A stretch of 64,000 bases of DNA, taken from NCBI GenBank assembly GCA_016783965.1, contig JADHVO010000005.1, positions 358,302 to 422,301 on the forward strand, written 5' to 3'. Each line of letters begins with the position of its first letter. Within the stretch, counting starts at the first letter, position 1. The DNA comes from Alphaproteobacteria bacterium (lineage in GTDB: Bacteria > Pseudomonadota > Alphaproteobacteria > Micropepsales > Micropepsaceae). Under the pieces are notes generated by a model, which saw only the letters and a program-made list of their open reading frames with translations, did no database searches and was not told where the DNA came from. Of the stretch, positions 35,536 through 45,456 are shown in pieces. The position numbers were made by a program, and so were the translations under genes.

Positions 35536-36840
35536 CTACAGTTCAATTTCCTTACGGAAAACCCGGGCATATTCGCTCAAAGCGTAACGATCGGTCATGC
35601 CGGCGATGTAGTCCCGCACCACCCCGGCCGTCGCGGCATCGCCCGGTGTTGCGCACAGCGCCACCCAATCCGCCGGCATCAGACTGGGATCGTCCCAAAA
35701 CGCGCCGAACAGCTCCGTCACCACCGCCTTGGCGCGCCCGATCGGGACCATGACCCGCGGGTGCCGGTACATATGCGCGAACAGCCAGCGCTTCAGCGCG
35801 GCGATCCCCTCTTCCATCTCCGGCGAGAACGCCGCCAGTGCTCCCTTGTGCGCTCGCACGTCCGCTACGGTTTTGATCTTCGCCTTCGCGATCCGCGCCT
35901 GCGTTTCGCCAAGTAGATCCCGCACCATCGCGCTCATGAGCACTCGGACGAGTTCGCCAATGAACCGCCCCAGCTCCAGCCCCTCCCCGAACCGCGTATG
36001 GATGTCGCGCACGATCGCCCCGGCCAGCGGTGCCTCCGCCAGGTCCGCAATGGAGAACAGCTCGGCCCGTAGCCCGTCATCGATGTCGTGGTTCACATAG
36101 GCGATGTCGTCCGCCAGCGCCGCCGCCTGCGCCTCCAGCGAAGGCCAGGTCTTCAGATCCAGCGGCCAGCGCGCATTGAACGACTTGATCGGAGCTGGAA
36201 GCGGGCGCGGCGAATAATGGTCCGCCTCCCACGCGTGCGAAGCACTAGCGGGGGAGGTGGCCGCAGCGCCGTTTAGGCGCGAAGGCCGGAGGGGGCCAAT
36301 AAGCGGCCCGTTGTGCTTCACCAGGCCCTCCAGCGTCTCCCACGTCAGGTTCAGCCCGTCGAACGACGCGTAGCGATGCTCCAGCTTGGTCACGAGCCTG
36401 AGCGTATGCGCATTGTGGTCGAATCCGCCAAAATCGAGCGTCACCGCATTCAGCGCATCCTCGCCCGCATGACCGAACGGCGTGTGCCCCAGGTCGTGCG
36501 CGAGCGCCAGCGTCTCCGCCAGGTCCTCGTCCAGCGCCAGCACCCGCGCGATCGACCGCGCGATCTGCGCCACCTCCAGCGAATGCGTCAGCCGCGTGCG
36601 GTAATAGTCGCCTTCATGCTGCACGAACACCTGCGTCTTGTGCTTCAGCCGCCGGAACGCCGCCGAGTGGATGATCCGGTCCCGGTCGCGCTGATAGGCC
36701 GTCCGTGTCGGGCTCTCCGGCTCCTGCACCAACCGCCCCCGGCTGTCCTTGGCGTGCGCGGCATAACGAGCCTTCTCCCCCGGCGGCTCATACAGCGGCG
36801 GCAACAGCTTCCCGGCAGGCTGCGGACGAGGACTCGGCAT
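35536..36840 (-). CDS. dgt: Deoxyguanosinetriphosphate triphosphohydrolase-like protein
   Basis: The 434-residue HD-domain enzyme hydrolyses dNTPs to deoxynucleoside and triphosphate. The metal-binding H...HD...D is seen in TRLTHSLEVAQIARSIAR and LALAHDLGHTPFGHAGED, with NHDIDDGLRAELFS later. RSAAFRRLKHKTQVFV-like sequence precedes. An unusual in-frame insert around residues 180-205 is encoded by a palindromic repeat (36226-36305). argS, which normally follows dgt in this gene order, is absent here. Confidence 0.92.
   Translation of the reverse strand: MPSPRPQPAGKLLPPLYEPPGEKARYAAHAKDSRGRLVQEPESPTRTAYQRDRDRIIHSAAFRRLKHKTQVFVQHEGDYYRTRLTHSLEVAQIARSIARVLALDEDLAETLALAHDLGHTPFGHAGEDALNAVTLDFGGFDHNAHTLRLVTKLEHRYASFDGLNLTWETLEGLVKHNGPLIGPLRPSRLNGAAATSPASASHAWEADHYSPRPLPAPIKSFNARWPLDLKTWPSLEAQAAALADDIAYVNHDIDDGLRAELFSIADLAEAPLAGAIVRDIHTRFGEGLELGRFIGELVRVLMSAMVRDLLGETQARIAKAKIKTVADVRAHKGALAAFSPEMEEGIAALKRWLFAHMYRHPRVMVPIGRAKAVVTELFGAFWDDPSLMPADWVALCATPGDAATAGVVRDYIAGMTDRYALSEYARVFRKEIEL
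36241..36300. repeat. Palindromic repeat element inside dgt
   Basis: GGGGGAGGTGGCC...GGCCGGAGGGGG lies within the coding frame, with an inner stem GCGCC/GGCGC (36266-36270 with 36276-36280, loop GTTTA) and outer GGCC/GGCC. The type is a GC-rich element frequent between genes in alphaproteobacteria. It encodes an Ala/Ser/Pro-rich loop in Dgt. Confidence 0.6.
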
Positions 36841-37012
36841 GGCTGCAACCTGTCACGGAGCACTAACGAGCGCCAACAATTCAAAACTGTGCGCCCACGA
36901 CTGACCGCCGCAGAAGGAGAACCCCAAATATCCATAACGCGAACCAGGTAACCTATGCAGGCACGGAACCCTCGCCCTTTTTTCGCATGGCTGGAAGGAC
37001 TACATATCCCCC

Positions 37013-37354
37013 ATGACCGTAGAGACCGCCCTGCCCGTCACCCTCTCCGCGCGCGCCGCCAAGCGCATTGCCGAGATCCTCAAATCCGAGCCCACGCCGA
37101 CCAATCTGCGTCTGGCCGTGACCGGCGGCGGCTGCTCGGGCTTTCAGTACAATTTTGCGCTGGATGACCAGCGCATGGACGACGACCTCGTGGTCGAACG
37201 AGACGGCGCCACCGTCCTGATCGATCCTGTCAGCCTCGATTTCCTGAAAGGCGCCGAGATCGACTTCAACAACGACCTGATCGGCGCCGCCTTCAAGGTC
37301 AACAACCCGAACGCCCAGTCCAGCTGCGGCTGCGGCACAAGTTTTTCGGTTTAG
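37013..37354 (+). CDS. erpA: Iron-sulfur cluster insertion protein (A-type carrier)
   Basis: The 113-residue protein has the three conserved cysteines of A-type Fe-S carriers: VTGGGCSGFQYNFAL and the C-terminal SSCGCGTSFSV. N-terminal AAKRIAEILKSEPTPTNLRL is typical. It delivers 4Fe-4S clusters to apoenzymes. It is divergent from dgt, the standard pairing in alphaproteobacteria. Confidence 0.93.
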   Translation: MTVETALPVTLSARAAKRIAEILKSEPTPTNLRLAVTGGGCSGFQYNFALDDQRMDDDLVVERDGATVLIDPVSLDFLKGAEIDFNNDLIGAAFKVNNPNAQSSCGCGTSFSV

Positions 37355-37360
37355 CAAAAA

Positions 37361-37461
37361 CTGTCATCCCGGACGCGCGCAGCGATCCGGGACTCATTGC
37401 GCAGCTTCACGATGGGTCCCGGTCCTGCGCGATGCTGCGCATGGCTTGACCGGGATGACAG
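37361..37461. repeat. 101-bp composite palindromic repeat element
   Basis: The ends are CTGTCATCCCGG (37361-37372) and CCGGGATGACAG (37450-37461), perfect 12-base inverted repeats. Inside are further hairpins around GCGCGCAGCGATCC and GATGCTGCGC. It lies between convergent genes and probably acts as a two-way terminator. The outer arms match the element after smc. Confidence 0.75.
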
Positions 37462-37464
37462 AAT

Positions 37465-37680
37465 CTAAAGCGACTCCAAATCGCGCTCATCCAGCGGCGC
37501 ATGGCCCTTCTTGACCATCGCGACGCGGCGCTTGCCGTCCCAGATTTCGATCGCGTGTTCGCGGCACAGATTGACGGCGCTTTCCAGCGCCGTGACATCG
37601 TCGACGAAGCGGTGATCCTCGCGCAGGAGAACCGCACCGCGCCGATCGAGGAAATTGAACCGGTAGGAAGTGGTCTTCAT
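37465..37680 (-). CDS. Small DUF6894-like protein
   Basis: The 71-residue protein (start MKTTSYRFNFLDRRG) has the look of DUF6894 proteins: an N-terminal beta-hairpin, then ALESAVNLCREHAIEIWDGK and RRVAMVKKGHAP. AGGAGCG-like sequence lies upstream. Function unknown. It is stand-alone, with its stop 4 bases from the repeat element. Confidence 0.55.
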   Translation of the reverse strand: MKTTSYRFNFLDRRGAVLLREDHRFVDDVTALESAVNLCREHAIEIWDGKRRVAMVKKGHAPLDERDLESL

Positions 37681-38160
37681 AACACGCTCCTTCACCGAGC
37701 GCCGGCGCCCGTAAAGCCCTTTCAAAAGCCGGCAACCTTTCTAGTCTAAGCCGGTGCATGAAGTCCGCCAAAACAAATGACAAAGGCCCAGCGTCCGTCG
37801 CAGTTCCGCGCCCAGCGTTCCTGCGGAGCCGAAGAAAATTTATTCTTGCCGCAATAAGATTTCCGACCGTTCGACAAGTCGACCGACTTATTGAACGGGG
37901 TGAATGGTGATTGCGAGATGCGTCAATCGCTTAGCGCAAAGTGCAACGCACCCAAACGACAGAAAATTTTTCCGACGAAATTCTAGCCTACCCCTTGCAC
38001 CGCGCGGTCGCGCACACCATCTGAGCCAAATCCCCCAAGGTGCATCCATTCGTCACGCGCGTTCGACGCGCGCGCTTTTGCGTGCACGACGAAGCCCCCT
38101 GCGAAGGCGAGTACCGCCGCGCAGGCCGAACTATTACGCTCCAATATCGAGGGAGACCGC
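37681..38160. other. 480-bp intergenic region with a 32-bp palindrome
   Basis: No convincing gene was seen. It is AT-rich in places (37835-37905, 37965-37985). The notable element is an imperfect 32-bp palindrome at 37867-37898: outer arms CCGTTC/GAACGG, inner arms AAGTCG/CGACTT. A 5' region of the following methyltransferase or an unannotated small RNA is possible. Confidence 0.4.
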
Positions 38161-38958
38161 ATGACCTACACCGTTTGGAAAACACGCCTCACGCAGGGCA
38201 ATGCGTTTGACAATGCTGACGTCGCGCGCTGCTACGCGCATCGTCCGCCCTACGCGCCCGCCCTGCTCGGGCGCCTGCTCGAACTGGCGCCCGGTAGGAA
38301 CCAGCTTGTCGATCTCGGCTGTGGTCCCGGCAAGGTTGCTGTCGGACTCGCGCCCCATTTCGCGCACACGCTCGCGCTTGATCCCGCCGCAGCCATGATC
38401 GATGAAGCCAGGCACGCGCACTCCGCGCCCAACATCACCTGGCTGCATGCCAGCGCCGAGGACGCACCGCTGCCCGACCGCATCGATCTTGTCACCGCCG
38501 GCACCTCCGTCCACTGGATGAAGCATGCAGTGGTCTTCCCGAAACTCGCCGAGCGCACGGACCTTTTCGCCACGCTCTGGGTGGAAGCGCCGCCCGATCC
38601 ACGATGGGACACCGCCTATCGCGCCCTGATGACCGACTGGCTCGGGCGCATCGGCCAGATCTACGACCCGATGAACTTCCCAAAACGAATACTCGACTAC
38701 GAAGCCTGGCTCGACAAACAGGGTCACGAGACGTTCCGCGTGCCCTTCCGCCAGAGCATCGACGGCTACATCGCGCAGATGCACTCCACCGCCACCTTCA
38801 GCCGCGCCCGCATGGGCGCCGATCTCGCAGAAGAATTCGGCAGCGACCTGCGTGACGTACTGGCGCCGTACGCGTCGGACGGTCTGCTCATCTTCGATAC
38901 AGTATCCACCTTGGTGTGGGGCACTCCGCGCCGCTATGCTCATGGCACGGAGTCCTGA
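38161..38958 (+). CDS. Class I SAM-dependent methyltransferase
   Basis: The 265-residue protein has motif I LVDLGCGPGKVAVGLAPHF, acidic LALDPAAAMIDEA, and HASAEDAPLPDRIDLVTAGT, then SVHWMKHAVVFPKLA. The FDNADVARCYAHRPPYAPAL opening and the VHWM motif fit the UbiE/Tam-like small-molecule group. GGGAG precedes ATG 38161. Substrate unknown. Confidence 0.85.
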   Translation: MTYTVWKTRLTQGNAFDNADVARCYAHRPPYAPALLGRLLELAPGRNQLVDLGCGPGKVAVGLAPHFAHTLALDPAAAMIDEARHAHSAPNITWLHASAEDAPLPDRIDLVTAGTSVHWMKHAVVFPKLAERTDLFATLWVEAPPDPRWDTAYRALMTDWLGRIGQIYDPMNFPKRILDYEAWLDKQGHETFRVPFRQSIDGYIAQMHSTATFSRARMGADLAEEFGSDLRDVLAPYASDGLLIFDTVSTLVWGTPRRYAHGTES

Positions 38959-38960
38959 TC

Positions 38961-39461
38961 ATGCGCCTCACGACATTCGCCTTCGCGTCGACCGCCGCGC
39001 TCCTCACCGCAACCGGTGCGCTCGCCAAACCCTACGCCTGCGCCCTGTGCCAGCCGCTCGGAAGCGATTGCACCGAGGAGGTCTTTTCCGTCGAGCCGAT
39101 CCTCGCCGAAGTCAGCGGCGCGCATTTCGAGCGAACGGTCTCCGAGAACTGCACCGCCGGTTTCCTCGAACTCGGCTGCGACCGGGAATACGACCGCCTC
39201 CTCTACACCTTCGCGAGCGTGAAGATCGTCCAGGGCGAGGTTTCCGCCACGCCGGTCGAGCTACAGACCGAATACGACTACAGGCGGGAGAACGACCCCG
39301 AATGGGGCGGCGTGTATCTGCAACCCGATAAGACCTATCTGGTCGCAATCGCCGACACGCGCATCTTCAACCGACGCTTCACGATCAAGCGTGCCTGCGA
39401 ACTCTACCCGCCGGCGCCCGCCCCGGCGGCAACGCCTGAAACACCGCCGAAAGGCTCCTAG
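38961..39461 (+). CDS. Secreted protein of unknown function
   Basis: The 166-residue protein has a signal peptide (TTFAFASTAALLTATGALA) and four or more cysteines in the mature N-half (YACALCQPLGSDC, NCTAGFLELGC), then a TIMP/OB-like set of strands (YLVAIADTRIFNRRFTIKRA) and a Pro/Ala tail. No family assigned. It starts 2 bases after the methyltransferase stop. Confidence 0.7.
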   Translation: MRLTTFAFASTAALLTATGALAKPYACALCQPLGSDCTEEVFSVEPILAEVSGAHFERTVSENCTAGFLELGCDREYDRLLYTFASVKIVQGEVSATPVELQTEYDYRRENDPEWGGVYLQPDKTYLVAIADTRIFNRRFTIKRACELYPPAPAPAATPETPPKGS

Positions 39462-39957
39462 TCGCTGACCGACACGCGGCGGTGCATTGACAGCTCGTCG
39501 TGGTCGACTCCGTCCACGCGGATCGACGCGACTAGCCGCCCGACCGTCTTGAATCCGTTGCGCTCGTAGAGCCGCACCGCGCCCTCGTTCGACGCCGTGA
39601 CCGTCAGCGTGACGTGCTCGACGCGCTTCGCCGCCTCTTCCAGCGCTGCCTTCATCAGGGCGTCGCCCACGCCGCGCCCGCGGAACTGCGGGCGGACATA
39701 GAACCCGCCAATGGAGCCCTGATGCCGATGCTTCTTCTGCTGTTCCTGCCCGATGCTGATGATCCCGGCCAGTTGCCCGTCGATCCACGCGCCGAAGCCC
39801 GCGCCCGCCGGATGGCCGATGCGCACGCGCCACCATTCGATCGGATGCGCTGCCTCGTCGTCGTGGTCGGCGCCGAAATTCTCCGGATGGTTCTTGAGGC
39901 CCTCCAGCCGCACTTCGCGCACGGCCTCCGCATCCTCAGGCGTCAGCCGGCGGACGC

Positions 39958-39961
<4 letters not shown>
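39458..39961 (-). CDS. GNAT-family N-acetyltransferase
   Basis: The 167-residue single GNAT domain: VRRLTPEDAEAVREVRLEGL, then GGFYVRPQFRGRGVGDALM (acetyl-CoA loop), VTASNEGAVRLYERNGFKTV. The ATG at 39961 overlaps the metG stop (ATGA), so it is translationally coupled to metG. Acceptor unknown. Confidence 0.87.
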
Positions 39962-41676
<1,715 letters not shown>

Positions 41677-41791
41677 GCGGCGCTCTTGCAAGGGGCGCGG
41701 ACATTACATTCGCCCGCGAATCCGTCCACCCTTAGTGGGGTCGGGGCTGCATTGCAAAGGCCAAAGCCTTACCGAAACGAAGAAGCAGCAT

Positions 41792-42466
41792 ATGAGCGAA
41801 ACACCTGTTCGCAAAAGCCTTTTCCACGCGAACTTCCAGACCAATCTGATGGCCGGCCTGCTCACCGTGACGCCGCTGATTGTGGTGTGGCTGGTGTTCA
41901 ATTTCTTCCTCTCGACGCTCTCGACCTGGGGTGCGCCGCTGGCCGGCTCGCTGACCGAGTTCCTCGACCGGCAATTCCCTGCGCTCCAGCCCTGGCTCGA
42001 CGACCCGACCGTCCGCTGGTGGATCGGCGTCGTCGTGGCGCTCCTGGTTCTCTACGCCATCGGCGCGGTCGCGAGCCGCGTTGTGGGCCAGCAGCTGATT
42101 CACTGGCTGGAGCGCATCATCGCCCGCATCCCGATCGTCGAGACGATCTACTCCGCCGCCCGCAAGCTGGTGGACGTGCTCCGCCAGAAGCCCGGCACCG
42201 ACGGCCAGCGCGTGGTCCTGGTGGACTTCCCGACGCCCGGCCTGAAGGCCATCGGCTTCGTGATGCGCAGCTTCCCGGACGCGACGACCGGCGAGATGCT
42301 GGCCGCCGTGTATGTGCCGACCGCGCCCAACCCGACCTCCGGCTATCTTGAGATCGTGCCCCTGGCCAAGCTCACGCCCACCACGCTCAAGAGTGAAGAA
42401 GCCATGACCATGATCCTGAGCGGCGGAGCGGTGACGCCCGACCACGTCTCGATCGCGCCGCGCTAG
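41792..42466 (+). CDS. DUF502 family membrane protein
   Basis: The 224-residue protein has two N-terminal spans (LMAGLLTVTPLIVVWLVFNF; WWIGVVVALLVLYAIGAVAS) and the DUF502 soluble part (IPIVETIYSAARKLVDVLRQ, VVLVDFPTPGLKAIGFVMRS, then AVYVPTAPNPTSGYLEIVP). Conserved across bacteria and plants, function unsettled. Divergent from metG. Confidence 0.9.
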   Translation: MSETPVRKSLFHANFQTNLMAGLLTVTPLIVVWLVFNFFLSTLSTWGAPLAGSLTEFLDRQFPALQPWLDDPTVRWWIGVVVALLVLYAIGAVASRVVGQQLIHWLERIIARIPIVETIYSAARKLVDVLRQKPGTDGQRVVLVDFPTPGLKAIGFVMRSFPDATTGEMLAAVYVPTAPNPTSGYLEIVPLAKLTPTTLKSEEAMTMILSGGAVTPDHVSIAPR

Positions 42467-42601
42467 CGGTTGTCGCCAAGGTCCCGGCAGCCGCTCGGCA
42501 CCGGCCGACGCCTCAATTGGCAAATGCAAGGAACGGCTTAACCCGGCCGTCCTCGGGCATGGGTTGTTTTGGCAACCCCTTCCCGCTACTTCTCCGCCGC
42601 G

Positions 42602-42674
<73 letters not shown>

Positions 42675-42833
42675 CCGCCTGTTCGCCTCGGGGCGTCGCG
42701 AAACAACGGAATAGAGTCAGGGATTTCCACGTCAGTCGACCGACCAAGAGCAGCGACGGTCCTTTTTGAGTCCATCAAGCGTCGCGGGCTCCAGGTCGCA
42801 CACAGGTCGCACGATGCGGCGGCGGAGGTAAAA

Positions 42834-43466
42834 ATGGCCGGTGAAAAGCATGTCGCGCCCGCAAAAGACGTGAAAGCCTTCCATTGCCCGTATTGTGGCG
42901 TCTTCGCGTATCAAATTTGGCGGGCCGGGTATTGGGTCGCGCCGGGAGCCACCCCCATTCCCGACCTCAGCACCTCGGCGTGCAGCCATTGCGGAAAAAT
43001 CGCAATTTGGGTCGCCGAGATCATGGTCTCCCCAGTCGCCGGCACCGCACCGCCGCCCAATACCGACCTTCCAGCGGACATCTCAGAAGACTACGAGGAG
43101 GCGCGCTCGATTGTCGCCAGGTCACCGCGCGGCGCAGCGGCACTACTTCGTTTGTCCATTCAGAAGCTATGCAAGCACCTCGGGGAGAAGGGCAAAAATC
43201 CGAATGACGACATCGCCTCACTGGTCAAGAAGGGATTGCCCGCAGGCGTACAGAAGGCCCTCGACACGGTTCGCGTCACCGGCAACGAGTCGGTCCATCC
43301 TGGAACAATCGACCTTCGCGACAATAGCGAACTGGCAGGCGCTCTTTTCGGTCTGGTGAACTTTATTGCCGAAAAGATGATTTCCGAACCCAAGGAAATC
43401 GACGCGATCTACAATTCACTCCCATCTGAAAAGTTGAACGCGATTGCTAAGCGCGACGCCCCTTAG
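42834..43466 (+). CDS. DUF4145 domain protein
   Basis: The 210-residue protein has zinc-knuckle-like cysteines at the N-terminus (FHCPYCGVFAYQIW; ACSHCGKIAIWV) and the DUF4145 core: DYEEARSIVARSPRGAAALL, RLSIQKLCKHLGEKGKNPND, VTGNESVHPGTID. DUF4145 is common next to restriction or defence genes, but here it stands alone just downstream of tRNA-Thr, a typical landing site for acquired genes. Function unknown. Confidence 0.75.
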   Translation: MAGEKHVAPAKDVKAFHCPYCGVFAYQIWRAGYWVAPGATPIPDLSTSACSHCGKIAIWVAEIMVSPVAGTAPPPNTDLPADISEDYEEARSIVARSPRGAAALLRLSIQKLCKHLGEKGKNPNDDIASLVKKGLPAGVQKALDTVRVTGNESVHPGTIDLRDNSELAGALFGLVNFIAEKMISEPKEIDAIYNSLPSEKLNAIAKRDAP

Positions 43467-43772
43467 CGGACGGCACATGACACTAGTGCGCGTGCGAGAA
43501 CGCCAATGCCGCGGGGGTGCGCTCGCCTTGCGCCCCAGGATGTCATCGAGTACGTCACACCCCCGATTGAATAGCTCGTCTATTCTAGTCGAGGCCGATT
43601 GAGTTCATTTGACCGACCGGCAATTGTCGCCGACAATTTTCTTGATGCGAAGAGCGTCACGGCGAACCCGAGGGGCCAGCCGCGCGGCTCAAGACAAAAA
43701 AGTCGGATTCCAGAAAATCAATGATCAAGCTCTGGCGCTTTCGCCGATGCGACCCGCCAGCGCTTGTGATGC
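43467..43772. other. 306-bp intergenic region with two hairpins
   Basis: No gene was seen. GAATAG/CTATTC (43569-43574 with 43580-43585) and AATTGTC/GACAATT (43622-43628 with 43632-43638, followed by TT and then C) are small inverted repeats; the second could be a terminator reading rightward. Confidence 0.4.
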
Positions 43773-44333
43773 CTACTTCTTCAGCATCGGCCGCCCCTGA
43801 TGCGCGACCAGGAGGTCGTGCATGTCATCGGCGTGTTCTTCTTCCTTGCGCAGGATGCTCTCGATCATCGTGCGGGTGCCCGGATCGTCGTCGCCGAAAT
43901 AGCGGATCAGTTCTCGGTAATGGTCGACCGCGATGCGTTCCGCGATCAGGTTCTCCTTGATCATGTCGACCAGGTCCGCGCCTTCGACGTATTGCGAGGC
44001 CGACCGCGTCAGGATGCCTTCGGGGTTGAAGTCCGGCTTGCCGCCCAGCTGGTTGATGCGCTCGGCCACCTCCATCGCGTGGCCGCGTTCGTCCTCGGCG
44101 TGCTCGGCGAACTCCGCCTTCACGCCTTCGCTGGAGATGCCCGACGCCGTCACCGCATGGAAGCTGTAGCGAAGCCAGCACACGATCTCGGTCGCCAGAA
44201 CGGACTGCAGGATCTCGATCGTCTTGTTCACGTCGCCGCCGTAATTCGTGCCGACGGCGCCGCCTTCGATATGCGACCGTGCACGGTCGCGCAGAGCCTT
44301 GATGTCACTGAGGAAAGGCTTGTCCGCCGCCAT
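43773..44333 (-). CDS. Ferritin-like (bacterioferritin-type) protein
   Basis: The 186-residue four-helix bundle has two ferritin half-motifs: ILQSVLATEIVCWLRYSFHA (Glu) and AEFAEHAEDERGHAMEVAER (E-x-x-H), then NLIAERIAVDHYRELIRYF (Glu/His) and RKEEEHADDMHDLLV (E-x-x-H). It is an iron-storage or detoxification candidate. ATG 44333 follows AAGGAGAG-type sequence; the longer frame upstream has no support. Confidence 0.85.
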   Translation of the reverse strand: MAADKPFLSDIKALRDRARSHIEGGAVGTNYGGDVNKTIEILQSVLATEIVCWLRYSFHAVTASGISSEGVKAEFAEHAEDERGHAMEVAERINQLGGKPDFNPEGILTRSASQYVEGADLVDMIKENLIAERIAVDHYRELIRYFGDDDPGTRTMIESILRKEEEHADDMHDLLVAHQGRPMLKK

Positions 44334-44403
44334 GACGCTCTCCTTCGAAGGGCAAGCATCCCTAACGCCGGCTCGCGGCAAAGGTTCCCCGTCTCGTACA
44401 GTA

Positions 44404-45363
44404 TTACGACGCGAGAGCGACCGCGACGCGGGGCACAATGCGTTCCGCTGCCAACGTCACCGCGATCGAAGTTCCTTCGCCCAGCTTGCTTGACAGGGAC
44501 ACGGCCCCACCATGCGCCTCGGCGAGACCCTTCACGATCGGAAGACCCAGGCCGGTCCCTTTCTCGATACCGGAGATTTCCTGACGCACCTGGCCAAAGC
44601 GTTCGAACACCCTGGCGTGGTTCTCGGGCGCGATGCCGACCCCATAGTCCTCTACACCGAACACGATGCCGTCAGCCTCCAGCCGCGCGAAGGCTTCGAC
44701 GATGCCGCCCGGATGGCTGAACTTGATCGCATTGGTCAGCAGGTTGAGGACGATCTGCTTGAGTGCGCGCTGGTCCGCCCGCACCAGCGGCAACTGCTGC
44801 GGGATGCTGCACGCCAGGCGCACCTCGCGCCCGCGCGCCCGCGCCGATACAGTCTCGATGCAGTCGCGCATCAGAACGTCGAGATCGAGCACCTCGTCGT
44901 GCAGCTCCAGCCTTCCATCCTCGATGCGCGAGAGATCAAGCAGATCGTTGACCAGACTGAGCAAGTGCGTTCCGGAGCTGTGTATCAACCGCGCGTACTC
45001 GACGCGCTTTGGCGCGAACAGCTCGGAACCCAGCATTTCGCTGAACGCGATGATGGCGTTCAGCGGCGTGCGCAGCTCGTGCGTCATGTTGGAGAAGAAG
45101 AGCGTCTTGTTCTTATCCGCGTTCACGGCGATGTCGCGCGCCGCAGCCAGCTCGTCCCGCGCCCGCCGCAGATCGTAGCGGCTGCTGACCAGCGCGTAGC
45201 TCACCGGCAACGTCACCACCGTGGCCGTCGCCAACGTGACGAGCGGCGTGTACGCAGCCCAGTCATCGAGGATCAGGATCGTGATGACATAGTCGGATGC
45301 CATCGCGCCGGCGATGCAAAGCGCCGACCACCAGAGCGTCGCGATAAGCTTCTCTCTGACCAT
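44404..45363 (-). CDS. Membrane-bound sensor histidine kinase
   Basis: The 319-residue protein has two N-terminal spans (LIATLWWSALCIAGAMASDYV region and PLVTLATATVVTLPVSYALV), then a HisKA domain with FFSNMTHELRTPLNAIIAF. The HATPase has N box LNLLTNAIKFSHPGGI, G1 FGVEDYGVGI and G2 GIEKGTGLGLPIVKGLAEA. It has no sensor loop of any size and no adjacent response regulator, so it is an orphan kinase of unknown signal. Confidence 0.92.
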   Translation of the reverse strand: MVREKLIATLWWSALCIAGAMASDYVITILILDDWAAYTPLVTLATATVVTLPVSYALVSSRYDLRRARDELAAARDIAVNADKNKTLFFSNMTHELRTPLNAIIAFSEMLGSELFAPKRVEYARLIHSSGTHLLSLVNDLLDLSRIEDGRLELHDEVLDLDVLMRDCIETVSARARGREVRLACSIPQQLPLVRADQRALKQIVLNLLTNAIKFSHPGGIVEAFARLEADGIVFGVEDYGVGIAPENHARVFERFGQVRQEISGIEKGTGLGLPIVKGLAEAHGGAVSLSSKLGEGTSIAVTLAAERIVPRVAVALAS

Positions 45364-45456
45364 GTCAGTCTCGACGCCCCCTGCGCCGACGAACGAAGTC
45401 TGGTGCAGGTGTGCTTTCCGGACGGTTTACACGGCCAACTGCGCAACAAGATAAGA

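Noticed and set aside
37904..38164. 86-codon plus-strand frame in the intergenic region
   Set aside because: Arg/Pro-rich composition typical of a chance frame, no ribosome site.
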